The notes below the pieces were generated by a model, which saw only the letters and a program-made list of their open reading frames with translations, had not been told where the DNA came from and ran no database searches. Positions 52,317 through 61,814 of a DNA stretch of 64,000 bases are shown in pieces; within the stretch, counting starts at the first letter, position 1; each line of letters opens with the position of its first letter. The position numbers and the translations under genes are program-made. Source of the DNA: Marinoscillum sp. MHG1-6 (GTDB lineage Bacteria; Bacteroidota; Bacteroidia; Cytophagales; Cyclobacteriaceae); NCBI RefSeq assembly GCF_024714475.1, contig NZ_JAMZMI010000004.1, forward strand, positions 1 to 64,000, in the 5' to 3' direction.

Positions 52317-53180
52317 TTAGACCGTAAGTAGTTTCTTTTTATAGTCTGTAGGGTTCCTTCCAGTGACCTGTTTGAAAGCCCGGCTGAAATGAGAAAGGTC
52401 TTCGAAACCGGATTGATAGGCTATCTGGGAAACACTCCCCTCCGAATTGGCTATGAGATTGGCAGCATGAGAAATGCGACGTTGAAGCAGCCACTTACCA
52501 GGAGATTGCTGATAGATTTGATTGAACTCACGCTTAAAAGATGAAAGGCTGCGATGGCTCAGTTCCGCATAGTCTTCAATACGAAGGTTAAAGCAGAAAT
52601 TTTTCTCCATCACATGCTCTAGCGAAGGTCTGTCCGTATCCGCCAGACGATTGAAATAAGAGGTAAGAGAAGGATTGCCATTCATGAGGTTGATCAGCAA
52701 CTCCTTTAGTTTCAAAACCAATATATGATCCGGTGGCCTGTTTTCACCCCTGAAATAAGATAACATAGAATGAAAATACCCCTCGAGGTAATTCGAAGAG
52801 TTGATCTCTAATCCTCTGAAATCCGATTGACTGTTTTCTTGCTTAAGAGAGGTTTGACCCCTGACCTCATTGTAGGTTTCCCGGATCAAATCATCTGAAA
52901 GGAAAAAGCCGAGCATACAATACTCGTCATCAAAATATTGGTGGATTACCTCGGCTCCCTTTTTTAAATATAATGTCTGTCCTGGGGTCAATGTCCATTC
53001 ACCATCAATTGTTCTATAAGTCTTCTTTCCACTGAGTACGTGAACAACATAGTCGTTTTTGGAAAAGATGCCTATATGCTCCGCATCAATAGGACAGGTA
53101 TACTCAAGACATACCGTATCGCGATACTGAAAGCGGTTAAAGCTCAGATTTTCTTTAACAATCTTGTAGAAATTAAGCAT
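52317..53180 (-). CDS. AraC family transcriptional regulator
   Basis: A 287-residue regulator with an N-terminal cupin-like ligand domain and C-terminal double helix-turn-helix (about 190-285; SVSQIAYQSGFEDLSHFSRAF). The conserved end RNPTDYKKK is present. It is 100 bp upstream of the cysteine dioxygenase gene on the same strand, so it may control the sulfur genes, possibly by sensing a thiol. No divergent target. Confidence 0.88.
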   Translation of the reverse strand: MLNFYKIVKENLSFNRFQYRDTVCLEYTCPIDAEHIGIFSKNDYVVHVLSGKKTYRTIDGEWTLTPGQTLYLKKGAEVIHQYFDDEYCMLGFFLSDDLIRETYNEVRGQTSLKQENSQSDFRGLEINSSNYLEGYFHSMLSYFRGENRPPDHILVLKLKELLINLMNGNPSLTSYFNRLADTDRPSLEHVMEKNFCFNLRIEDYAELSHRSLSSFKREFNQIYQQSPGKWLLQRRISHAANLIANSEGSVSQIAYQSGFEDLSHFSRAFKQVTGRNPTDYKKKLLTV

Positions 53181-53277
53181 TGGAAATCAGGTTGACCTCC
53201 TTAAAGATACTTATACCCCATTAAATGCGAAAGTTCCTAACCACCCTTTCGGATATGGGTCAACCCTATTTCAAATC

Positions 53278-53727
53278 CTAGATGACCTTAACGTCAGTAG
53301 CATCCATGCCTTTCATTCCTTTTTTGGCTATGAATGAGACCTTATCACCTTCCTGAATGGGCATGCTGAGATTGCTCTGATGAACGAAAAAGCGCTCCTG
53401 GCTACCATCCTGATTAATGAAGCCAAAACCTTTATTAGTGTCGAAGAAAGTTACCCGCCCTCTTCTTTCCGGATTTGCATCTTCTTCCGACTTTTTAGGA
53501 ATCCCAATTTCGATACTGGATGCATCAATTTCCTCCTTTTTAGGATCTTCATCAGGTGGTGAATCCAGAATGTTTCCATCGGCATCCACATAAGCCATCA
53601 TAGCATCTAGTGAGCTATCTTTTGGGTTGGCTTTGCGTTCTTCCTTCTTTTGTTGTTTCTCCTTACGCTTTTGTTGACGTTTTTTCTCCTTTTCTTTCTT
53701 GTTGAACGCATTCTGTGATCTAGCCAT
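53278..53727 (-). CDS. Cold-shock-domain protein with basic N-terminal extension
   Basis: A 149-residue protein. Residues 10-35 are almost all Lys/Arg/Glu (KKEKEKKRQQKRKEKQQKKE), typical of nucleic-acid or ribosome-binding tails, and the C-terminal cold-shock domain (about 88-149) has RNP1 KGFGFI and RNP2 FFVH (SQERFFVHQSN). It binds RNA or single-stranded DNA. Unlike classical CspA (70 residues) it is twice as long, a form common in Bacteroidota. Confidence 0.9.
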   Translation of the reverse strand: MARSQNAFNKKEKEKKRQQKRKEKQQKKEERKANPKDSSLDAMMAYVDADGNILDSPPDEDPKKEEIDASSIEIGIPKKSEEDANPERRGRVTFFDTNKGFGFINQDGSQERFFVHQSNLSMPIQEGDKVSFIAKKGMKGMDATDVKVI

Positions 53728-54080
53728 ATATTACTTTCTGGTTTTTAGTGTTAATAAAATTAATCTGCCAAAGCCGAAAGTTGAACTCAACTATGACAAA
53801 TTATAAGCTAATGAATTCGCTTTACCTACAGGAAGATGATGCCGAATTGATTCTGAGCTGCTCGTTGAAAGGCATGCTAACCTCATTACTCAAAGTAAGC
53901 TGTCTTCGAACGAAAACAGATAGTCAGGTTAAATGATTAAAAGAGCAAAATTAATCCTGCAAGGAAGTACTGCGAAGTTACGATTTATTTTAGGGACTAC
54001 TCTCAAATGTCCTGCATTTCTTATTTAGAATTAAACTATTCCAATTCATTTTTTGACCTAACCCTCACACCTATAAGTAG
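53728..54080. other. 353-bp gene-free stretch
   Basis: Upstream of the cold-shock gene and downstream of the acyl-CoA dehydrogenase gene. I see an open frame at 53748-53936 with no family resemblance, an AT-rich region, and no hairpin followed by T-run. It may hold the cold-shock gene promoter and long leader. Confidence 0.4.
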
Positions 54081-55229
54081 TTATTTAAGTATTTGTCTTG
54101 CTATAACCAGTCTTTGGATTTCGGAAGTTCCCTCTCCGATTTGCAACAACCGCTGATCTCTATAAAAACGCTCAACATCATATTCCTTCATCAACCCATA
54201 ACCTCCATGGATTTGCACTGCTTCATCTGCTACTTCCTTGGCTATCTCTGAGCAGTAAAGCTTTGCCATGGCCGCTTCCATTCCGAAAGGTTTTCTTTTC
54301 TGTTTTAGCCAACACGCTTTGTACAGCAGGTTTCGGGCTAACTCTATCTTCATTGCCATATCGGCCAGTTTGAATGAGATGACCTGGAACCTGGCAATTG
54401 GACGGCCAAACTGCTTTCTCTCCTTGGAATAGGCCAAGGCACGCTCATAAGCTCCTTGTGCACATCCCAAACCCATGGCAGCTATTGATAAACGGCCACT
54501 GTCGAGGGTACTTAACATGATTTTCGATCCATTTCCCCGCTTCCCAAGGATGTTTTTTCTAGGCACCTTACAATCGTCAAAAAATAGCTGTGAAGTGTCA
54601 GAAGCTCTCCACATCATTTTTCCATGCATTGTCTGACTGGTAAACCCTTCAGTACCACGTTCTACAATTATCGTGGATATCTCTTTACGTCCGTCTGAAT
54701 GCACATTCGTGATCGCCTGGACCGTCACTCCGATATTCATGTCGCTTGAGCCATTGGTAATGAAGGTCTTGGAACCATTGATGACCCACTCGCCCTTCAC
54801 TAATTTGGCATTGGTTTTACTCCCCCTGGAATCACTGCCGGCTTCGGTTTCGGTCAATCCGAAAGCCCATAGATGCTCGCCGGTGCATAATTCTGGCAGG
54901 TACTTCTCCTTTTGCTCTCTTGAACCAAATTTCAAAATGGGGCCAATTCCCAAAGAATTATGAGCCGCTACTGTAGCGGCCTGTGAGCCATCGACACGTG
55001 CTAATTCCTCAACAGCAATGATATAGGACAAAACATCCATGCCCTGACCTCCATACTTGTTTGGAACCAGCATTCCAAACAAACCAATCTCTCCGATTTT
55101 ACGCGTGAGCTCCGGAGAAAACTCTTCTTTGTCGTCAAGTGCCTGAGCCTTGGGTTGAATTTCCATCTCAGCGAATTCCCGCACTGTCTGACGGATCATA
55201 TCATGTTGTTCGTTGCAATAGATATCCAT
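54081..55229 (-). CDS. Acyl-CoA dehydrogenase
   Basis: A 382-residue FAD enzyme introducing an alpha,beta double bond into an acyl-CoA. N-terminal helical domain, FAD-binding middle (FGLTETEAGSDSRGS) and C-terminal helical domain ending QIGEGTSEIQRLVIARQ. The Glu in IGEGTSEIQ sits at the usual catalytic base position of short- and medium-chain enzymes; isovaleryl-CoA dehydrogenase has GAGTSE here, so this is not that enzyme, and a branched short-chain or citronellyl-type substrate is more likely. It is the last gene of the carboxylase cluster, 21 bp after AtuA. Confidence 0.9.
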   Translation of the reverse strand: MDIYCNEQHDMIRQTVREFAEMEIQPKAQALDDKEEFSPELTRKIGEIGLFGMLVPNKYGGQGMDVLSYIIAVEELARVDGSQAATVAAHNSLGIGPILKFGSREQKEKYLPELCTGEHLWAFGLTETEAGSDSRGSKTNAKLVKGEWVINGSKTFITNGSSDMNIGVTVQAITNVHSDGRKEISTIIVERGTEGFTSQTMHGKMMWRASDTSQLFFDDCKVPRKNILGKRGNGSKIMLSTLDSGRLSIAAMGLGCAQGAYERALAYSKERKQFGRPIARFQVISFKLADMAMKIELARNLLYKACWLKQKRKPFGMEAAMAKLYCSEIAKEVADEAVQIHGGYGLMKEYDVERFYRDQRLLQIGEGTSEIQRLVIARQILK

Positions 55230-55250
55230 GGGTTTGGGGTGTTAAGTTGT

Positions 55251-57044
55251 TTATTTGATCTGGTATTGGGGTAATATTTCTTTGGGTACCTCTACCTCCC
55301 TATTCAATAGAGCAGAGGCGAAGGTTTTGCCCTGAGGGTCAGTTCTGCCGGAATAGGTGCCACCGCCATCAAGGGCCTCCGTCAGATGAAAATTGAGCGC
55401 GTTCAAATTATCCAGTTCATACCTTGTGACTGTTCCCTTGCACAGCGATTTAAACCATTCGTGAACTTTTTTAGCCGTGATATTTTGAACGAGCCATGAG
55501 TAAATAAGCTCATTTCTTGCCAACACTCCGATATTGACAGTATTGCCTTTATCACCGGATCTGGCCAGACAAACCTCCAACAATTTCACTTCAACAAGAT
55601 CCGTGGACCACTGATGATCCTTTGACTTTACCTTATCCGAATGGATTGTAGGTAAACTAGTATAAGTAGATGGGATATAGCTACTTATAACCTTTGAGAT
55701 TCCATCGTTTATCTCGTGTATATAACTTTCTATTTTGGTACAATCTACCAATGCCGGCCAATACTTTAATACCTCTTGAGGTTTAGGTCTTCCTCCCGTT
55801 ACAGCCACTCCCGGAGGACCACTTAGGATCATCGCTGATAGTTGTCTCGAGAACATGTCTAACTTGCTACGATCAGGATCAAAGGCCACAAACTGGATCA
55901 GAATTTCATTAGGACTGATTGTATTTGCCAGTGCCTGGTGGGTAGAATCATACCCAATAAAGTTCGTCGACGTCTTCTCAAATTGAGTGCCCACACGCTC
56001 CCAAAAGAGCTTTTGAAATAGTTGAGCTTTTTCCAACGCATCAGGTGCACTTAAGATTAAACTACCAGAAGCCTTCCAGCCATGATGATAAGACATCGAG
56101 ACTTTCCAGGTCTCCGGTGAAGGTTTGCCCTGGGCTCCTATTACTCTTACCTTATCATTCCCCTCATCTACCAGTCGAACGCTTGTTACATCTGCGATGA
56201 CATCTGGCCCATAGTAGTTTTCAGGATCATGTATTTCATAAACCAATTGTTCTTTCACGGTAAATTCTGTCACCATTCCTCCGCATTGGGGGCTTTTGGT
56301 TACAGTGAAATCTCCATTTTCCTCCATCATTATAATAGGAAAGGCCATTTCATCCCAGCTTTTAATAGTTTGCCAGTCGGTAAAATTGCCCCCCGTGGCC
56401 TGAGCACCACATTCTATGATATGACCAGCAATCATTCCGGCTGCAAGAAGATTCCAATCATCGGGCTTCCAGCCAAACTCGTACATTAGAGGTCCAATGG
56501 TCAGCGCACTATCCGATATTCTTCCTGCAACAACAATATCTGCCCCATTCCGAAATGCCTCAGCTACAGGCACTGAACCCGTATAGACATTGGCTGATTG
56601 CACCCGGTCGCGAACCTGATCAAGACTTAATCCCTCTTCCATATTCCTAAGGTCATGGACCTCCGTAGCGCATTTCTCGAGGCGATCGACGATGTTATCA
56701 CCTGTTATGGCAAAAATCCTTTTTTCAATGCCCCGGCTTCGTAGTTCTTTTTGCAAAGCAATAGCACATCCAATGGGGTTATTCCCACCGGCATTGGTCA
56801 CGATTTTTGCATCAGATTGCCTTAGTTCATCACCGGCAAGAAGTACATGATCAATAAAATCCTGCACATATCCTTTTTCAGGGTCTCGGTTTTGGAGTTT
56901 TCGCAAAATACTCATAGAGACCTCTGCGAGATAATCGGCATTGACATAATCCAGGGCTCCGAATTTAAGTTGTCGTTTTAAGGCCAATGGATCATCTCCC
57001 CAAAAACCACTTGCATTACCAATTCTGACCACCTTTTTAGTCAT
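55251..57044 (-). CDS. AtuA-family (DUF1446) protein
   Basis: A protein of 597 residues from the ATG at 57044, a TTG further upstream (57074) being less likely. It belongs to the acyclic terpene utilisation A family: VVRIGNASGFWGDDP at the start, IVTNAGGNNPIGCA, and the C-terminal AtuA-like domain (ARSGDKGNTVNIGVLA). The family is required for growth on acyclic terpenes in Pseudomonas but its reaction is unknown. The gene overlaps the hydratase gene by 8 bp (57037-57044), showing a tight operon. Confidence 0.85.
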   Translation of the reverse strand: MTKKVVRIGNASGFWGDDPLALKRQLKFGALDYVNADYLAEVSMSILRKLQNRDPEKGYVQDFIDHVLLAGDELRQSDAKIVTNAGGNNPIGCAIALQKELRSRGIEKRIFAITGDNIVDRLEKCATEVHDLRNMEEGLSLDQVRDRVQSANVYTGSVPVAEAFRNGADIVVAGRISDSALTIGPLMYEFGWKPDDWNLLAAGMIAGHIIECGAQATGGNFTDWQTIKSWDEMAFPIIMMEENGDFTVTKSPQCGGMVTEFTVKEQLVYEIHDPENYYGPDVIADVTSVRLVDEGNDKVRVIGAQGKPSPETWKVSMSYHHGWKASGSLILSAPDALEKAQLFQKLFWERVGTQFEKTSTNFIGYDSTHQALANTISPNEILIQFVAFDPDRSKLDMFSRQLSAMILSGPPGVAVTGGRPKPQEVLKYWPALVDCTKIESYIHEINDGISKVISSYIPSTYTSLPTIHSDKVKSKDHQWSTDLVEVKLLEVCLARSGDKGNTVNIGVLARNELIYSWLVQNITAKKVHEWFKSLCKGTVTRYELDNLNALNFHLTEALDGGGTYSGRTDPQGKTFASALLNREVEVPKEILPQYQIK

Positions 57045-57828
57045 TGTTCTGCCATTTAGGTTTGCGTTTCTCAAGAAATGCTGCCATGCCTTCTTGTCCT
57101 TCTTCAGACATTTTTGCCTTTACGATGGCCTGCACCGTATGCTCTTTCATGTCGAATTCGCTCCAGTGGTTTGCCACCTGGTCGATCAGGTATTTGCAGG
57201 AGCGTTGGGCATGAGGCCCTCCAAGCATCAATTCATCCAAAAGGGAGGTTAACCTGATTTCAACATCCTCTCCCTTCAGCGATTCATTCACCAGGCCGCA
57301 TTGTTGAGCCTTGTAACCGTCAAAACTTTTTCCTGTAAGCATCAACTCACGGGCTGAGTATTCCCCTATCCTTTTGATAACATAGGGGGCGATACAGGCC
57401 GGAATGATGCCTAGCTTTACTTCGCTGAAAGAAAACCTTGTGGATTCATCCGCCAATACAAAATCGCAGGCTGCCACAATCCCATTGGCACCCCCCATGC
57501 AGGCTCCATGAACCACTGCCACGGTAGGTTTTTCACATTCGTAAACAGCTTGAAAACAGTCTGCAAGGATGACGCTCTCGGCATAGTAACCATCATAACC
57601 TCTCTCAGAAGATCCTTTCATCCATTTCAGGTCAGCTCCGGCACAAAAGACGGAGCCTTTGCCTCTGATAATAATTACACGGACCCGGTCATCGTTGTCA
57701 AGGAGATTGAGCGCATTCAGTAGCTCCTCGATAACTAATTCGTTGAATGCATTTCTCACCTCAGGGCGATTCAACCAAATTGTGGCTGTCCCATTATGCT
57801 GTTCTACCTCAATCAATGAATTGTTCAT
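57037..57828 (-). CDS. Enoyl-CoA hydratase/isomerase (LiuC/AtuE-like)
   Basis: A protein of 263 residues from the ATG at 57828. Crotonase-fold enzyme with both catalytic glutamates: the one in FSEVKLGIIP and the one in ARELMLTG. The segment EVKLGIIPACIAPYVIKRIGE resembles methylglutaconyl-CoA hydratases (LiuC) and gamma-carboxygeranoyl-CoA hydratases (AtuE). The oxyanion segment CMGGANGIV is present. Ten bp separate it from the carboxylase gene upstream in transcription. Expected role: hydration of the carboxylated enoyl-CoA made by the neighbouring enzyme. Confidence 0.88.
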   Translation of the reverse strand: MNNSLIEVEQHNGTATIWLNRPEVRNAFNELVIEELLNALNLLDNDDRVRVIIIRGKGSVFCAGADLKWMKGSSERGYDGYYAESVILADCFQAVYECEKPTVAVVHGACMGGANGIVAACDFVLADESTRFSFSEVKLGIIPACIAPYVIKRIGEYSARELMLTGKSFDGYKAQQCGLVNESLKGEDVEIRLTSLLDELMLGGPHAQRSCKYLIDQVANHWSEFDMKEHTVQAIVKAKMSEEGQEGMAAFLEKRKPKWQNND

Positions 57829-57838
57829 GATCGTTAGT

Positions 57839-59440
57839 TTACATCCTAAAAACGCCGTATTTGGTGTCTCCAATCGGCTTCTGCATAACCACCCGAAGGC
57901 AATGCATCAAGGTCTTTCGAGTGTCTACCGGGTCAATGACTCCGTCGTCCCAAAGGCGTGCTGTGCTATAGTAGCAAGAGCCCTCGGTGTTGTATTTATC
58001 TGTAATGCTGTTTTTTAATGTTTGCTCTTTTTTGGAGTCCAGCGTTTCATTCTTCGCAGCTAATTGGTCCTTTTTAATTGTTACCAAAACATTGGCCGCC
58101 TGTTCCCCACCCATTACTGAAATTTTGGAATTGGGCCACATAAACAGAAAGTGGGGATCATAGCCACGCCCGGCCATAGCATAATTTCCGGCACCGAAAG
58201 ATCCTCCAAACACCAGCGTGATTTTGGGAACTTCTGTATTGGCGACCGCATGGATCATTTTAGCGCCATCTTTTGCCAATCCATTTTGTTCATAATACTT
58301 ACCCACCATGAAGCCCGTAATGTTCTGAAGGAAGATCAATGGAATCTTACGAGAGCTACATAATTCAACGAAATGCGCACCTTTAAGGGCCGACTCCGAG
58401 AAGATGATGCCATTGTTACCAATAATCCCTACAGTTTGTCCTCCTATTTTTGAAAAGCCACAAATCAATGTCTTTCCGTAACGTGCTTTAAATTCCTGGA
58501 ATTCTGAGCCATCCACAATTCTTGCTATCAGCTCACGAGAATCCATGACCCTTCTGGCGTCAGAATGCACCATACCATAAAGCTCCTTAGCATCGAAAAG
58601 AGGTTCCTTAAATTCAGGTGTTTCCTGCGACTTTGATGCGGGAATATTCGAAAAAATGGACCTACAAATACGCAAGGCGTCTTCATCGTTATTGGCCAGA
58701 TAGTCTGCCACGCCTGATTTCGACGTATGCATCTCTGCCCCGCCAAGATCCTCGGCAGTGACATCTTCTCCGGTGGCAGCTTTAACTAGCGGAGGCCCGC
58801 CAATGAAGATCGTTCCCTGATTCTTTACCATGATGACTTCATCGCTCATGGCCGGGACATAAGCGCCTCCCGCAGTGCAAGAACCCATAACAACAGCGAC
58901 TTGTGGTAACCCAAGTGCTGACATACGGGCCTGGTAATAGAAAAACCTTCCAAAATGAAAACGATCAGCAAATACATCTGCCTGATCAGGAAGGAAAACT
59001 CCCCCGGAATCTACCAGATAGATACAGGGAAGCATATTCTGCAATGCGATCTCCTGCGCACGCAGGTGTTTCTTAATGGTATATTCGATGTAAGTGCCAC
59101 CTTTCACAGTGGCATCGTTGGCAATAACCACAACATGATGCCCTTGCACAATACCTAAGCCCGTAACAATTCCAGCTGATGGAAACTCATTGTCTTTTAT
59201 GTTGATTGCAGCAAGCGTAGATAATTCAAGAAACTCTGTTCCCGGATCAATAAGGTGTTGGATACGTTCACGGGCAGTTAGCTTACCGCGTGATTTGTGT
59301 CGGATAGTATTTTCGTCTTTATCACGCTCTAATACCTGTTTTTTGTAAGTAGTAAATTGCTTAAGATAACGACGATAGGCCTTTTCGTTAGCTTTATACT
59401 CATCGGATTTTGGGTCAATCTTTGTCTTAATTGTTTCCAT
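57839..59440 (-). CDS. Acyl-CoA carboxylase beta subunit (methylcrotonyl-/geranyl-CoA type)
   Basis: A 533-residue carboxyltransferase, length as in MccB/LiuB (about 535). Segments: [79 protein letters not shown]. It transfers carboxyl from biotin to an enoyl-CoA. The matching biotin carboxylase/BCCP alpha subunit is not in the window. It is the first gene of the four-gene unit; order is carboxylase beta, hydratase, AtuA, dehydrogenase. Methylcrotonyl and geranyl forms cannot be told apart here. Confidence 0.9.
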   Translation of the reverse strand: METIKTKIDPKSDEYKANEKAYRRYLKQFTTYKKQVLERDKDENTIRHKSRGKLTARERIQHLIDPGTEFLELSTLAAINIKDNEFPSAGIVTGLGIVQGHHVVVIANDATVKGGTYIEYTIKKHLRAQEIALQNMLPCIYLVDSGGVFLPDQADVFADRFHFGRFFYYQARMSALGLPQVAVVMGSCTAGGAYVPAMSDEVIMVKNQGTIFIGGPPLVKAATGEDVTAEDLGGAEMHTSKSGVADYLANNDEDALRICRSIFSNIPASKSQETPEFKEPLFDAKELYGMVHSDARRVMDSRELIARIVDGSEFQEFKARYGKTLICGFSKIGGQTVGIIGNNGIIFSESALKGAHFVELCSSRKIPLIFLQNITGFMVGKYYEQNGLAKDGAKMIHAVANTEVPKITLVFGGSFGAGNYAMAGRGYDPHFLFMWPNSKISVMGGEQAANVLVTIKKDQLAAKNETLDSKKEQTLKNSITDKYNTEGSCYYSTARLWDDGVIDPVDTRKTLMHCLRVVMQKPIGDTKYGVFRM

Positions 59441-59603
59441 GCTCTTAGGGGTGTCGAACTTGAAACATCCTTAGTGTTTGACGCCAAGCTACGTGAATTT
59501 TTTAGAAACATAGCTCACTGCGTACACTTTGTGATGAATGGTATTCAATTAAACAGAAATAACTGACAAGAGGTTTCAGAAGCATTTTCGGAGAAACAAA
59601 AAA

Positions 59604-59623
59604 AGCGCAGCAGATGCTACGCT
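59604..59623 (-). terminator. Rho-independent terminator
   Basis: Stem AGCG-c-AGCA / TGCT-a-CGCT with a 2-base loop; on the minus strand followed by TTTTTTTGTTT. It lies 30 bp beyond the stop of the PorE-like gene at 59653. Confidence 0.85.
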
Positions 59624-59652
59624 CTTAGGTATCTTAAAAGAAATATTATTTC

Positions 59653-61575
59653 CTAAAACTCTACAATTTCAAACTCCGTCCTACGGTTTTTCGCTTTTCC
59701 CTCCGCAGTACTATTATCTGCGATTGGTGTTGTTTCACCATATCCTTTGTACTTCAATCTCTCAGCAGGAACGCCCGCCAGCACCATATAATCTACCACT
59801 GCCTTAGCGCGTTGTTCTGAAAGCTTTAGATTCAATTCATCGGAACCAACATTATCAGTATGCCCTCCAATCTCAATAACCATTGTAGCATTCTCTTCCA
59901 AAAGCGTCACAGCCTTATTCAATTCGACATAGCTAATTGGTTTCAAGGTCGCTTTACCACTTTCAAAGAAGATGTTATTCAAGACCACTTTAGTTCCTTT
60001 CTTAATAGGCTCCAATGAAATGTCCATGGAGATTTCTTCATAGTTGGCATCTGAAGGAATATCAAAACTCTGAGAATAGAAGAAGAAGCCTTTACTGTTA
60101 GTAGAGACACTATAACTCCTTCCGGCTGGTAATACAATAAGGTACTCACCGGTCACAGAGTTACTTTTATTAATGGCAATGAGCTCTCCGGAATTGATAT
60201 CCTCGATTAATACTACCGCTCCCAGTGGTTCGTTCGTTTCAGAATTGGATACGATACCCTGGATAACCACAGTTGGTTTAGGTTTCAGGTGATCAGGAAG
60301 CTCTACCTGATAGATGTCGTAATTTCCCGGATCAATCCTGGAAGAAGCAAAATAGCCTATACCCTCTGCCGAGATACTGAAATTGGTATCATCACCTGAA
60401 GAGTTTACTGGAGCACCCAGGTTGACCGGCTTGGACCATTTACCATTCTCAAACACACAGTAGAATATATCAGCGTTACCATATCCGGGGTGACCATCAG
60501 TAGAATAATAAAGGGTTTTACCATCCGGGGCCAGGTAAGGGCTTTTTTCATTTAGCGGTGTATTTACAGTGCTTCCAAGGTTTTGAGGAATTCCCCAGTC
60601 TCCCAGGTGATTTTTCTCTGACATATAAAGATCAGATCCACCATAACCACCTGAACGGGCAGAAGTAAAGATGATCCTCGTTCCATCTGAGCTAATGGTC
60701 GGTTGTGAATCCCAATCGCTGCTATTGATGACATTCCCCATATTGGTAGGTTCACTCCATTCAGTACCATTCAATTGAGTGATATACAGATCACAATTAC
60801 CTACGCCCTGCTTTTCATCACCGCATCTTACGTAAACCATGGTTTGTCCGTCACCAGTAAAAGCTGATCCGAAATCATCTCTCAGGGAATTCAATGGTTG
60901 TGGCAAAAGCTCCGGAACACCCCATGAGCCATCTGTCATGGTAGAAACATATAGATCTTCTCCCCAATGCGCTGTCTGAGTGGTGTCTGAACGGTAATCA
61001 AACCCGCCTTTTCTTACACTTGTAAAATATAACTTGGTTCCTGTTGGGCTTACCTGAGGCATGTAGTCACCATATGAACTGTTGATAGCACTAACCTCCC
61101 GCGGCGTATCCATCGTTGTAGCCTGTTCCCTGATCTTCGGGCTTTTGGTAGCATATTCTACCCTGTTTTTTGCCATGTGTTCATTCATGGTAGTGTTAGG
61201 GCCCTTTGGTAAGCGTTGCATATAGTTGGACAGACACCATTGAGCATCTGAGAATCTACCAAGAGCGATCAAAGGCTTGCTCGCTTCATAATAGAATGTG
61301 TAGTCATAATTCGGATTGATTTTGGCTACCATCTCAAAAGCTTTGGCAGCATCTTCATATCGGCCCTTATAATTGCAGGCCATACCTAGAAAGTAAAAGG
61401 ATTTCACGTCCCGTTGATTATAACGTGTAGCTTCCTGAAACTTCTGAATAGCCTCATCAAGGCGATATTGTTTATAATATTCCATGCCCTTGTTAAAGGC
61501 TTCCTGGCCCTGAGCAAAACAGACAGAACCGACCAGTAACATTAAGAAACTAAAAATGGCTAGCTGAGTTTTCAT
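59653..61575 (-). CDS. PorE-like TPR/PD40/CRD/OmpA protein
   Basis: A 640-residue envelope protein. Signal peptide (to about residue 21), TPR units (about 25-125), a PD40/WD40-like beta-propeller (about 150-420; repeated PTISSDGTRIIFTSARSGGYGGSDLY, given in part), a carboxypeptidase regulatory-like domain (about 430-520), and a C-terminal OmpA peptidoglycan-binding domain (about 525-640; IGGHTDNVGSDELNLKLSEQRA). This is the domain order of PorE, the peptidoglycan-binding part of the type IX secretion system, though many OmpA proteins of the phylum share it. Unlike PorE it lacks a clear lipobox. A strong terminator follows. Confidence 0.85.
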   Translation of the reverse strand: MKTQLAIFSFLMLLVGSVCFAQGQEAFNKGMEYYKQYRLDEAIQKFQEATRYNQRDVKSFYFLGMACNYKGRYEDAAKAFEMVAKINPNYDYTFYYEASKPLIALGRFSDAQWCLSNYMQRLPKGPNTTMNEHMAKNRVEYATKSPKIREQATTMDTPREVSAINSSYGDYMPQVSPTGTKLYFTSVRKGGFDYRSDTTQTAHWGEDLYVSTMTDGSWGVPELLPQPLNSLRDDFGSAFTGDGQTMVYVRCGDEKQGVGNCDLYITQLNGTEWSEPTNMGNVINSSDWDSQPTISSDGTRIIFTSARSGGYGGSDLYMSEKNHLGDWGIPQNLGSTVNTPLNEKSPYLAPDGKTLYYSTDGHPGYGNADIFYCVFENGKWSKPVNLGAPVNSSGDDTNFSISAEGIGYFASSRIDPGNYDIYQVELPDHLKPKPTVVIQGIVSNSETNEPLGAVVLIEDINSGELIAINKSNSVTGEYLIVLPAGRSYSVSTNSKGFFFYSQSFDIPSDANYEEISMDISLEPIKKGTKVVLNNIFFESGKATLKPISYVELNKAVTLLEENATMVIEIGGHTDNVGSDELNLKLSEQRAKAVVDYMVLAGVPAERLKYKGYGETTPIADNSTAEGKAKNRRTEFEIVEF

Positions 61576-61814
61576 ATTTGGTAGTTGGTATAGTGGATTA
61601 AATTGAATCTTTACTCTGGAAGTAAAACTTCATGAAATTATGAAAAATACCAGTAAATCAGGAAGTTCAGACTAAAAAATATTTAGTAATTCGGTTATCA
61701 ATGAAATTTTGATTGGTAATTACCATCTTAATTGAAGGTTTTTATACCAACATTCTGAAGCCCATCTGGTTTAATTATTCCAAGTTATAAGCTATCTTTA
61801 TATAAAGCCTAATC

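Noticed and set aside
53748-53936. Plus-strand open frame of 62 codons
   Set aside because: No recognisable feature, and it sits in a likely promoter or leader region of the cold-shock gene.
54081-55229. Calling the dehydrogenase isovaleryl-CoA dehydrogenase
   Set aside because: It has IGEGTSEIQ with Glu, whereas isovaleryl-CoA dehydrogenase has GAGTSE at that place.
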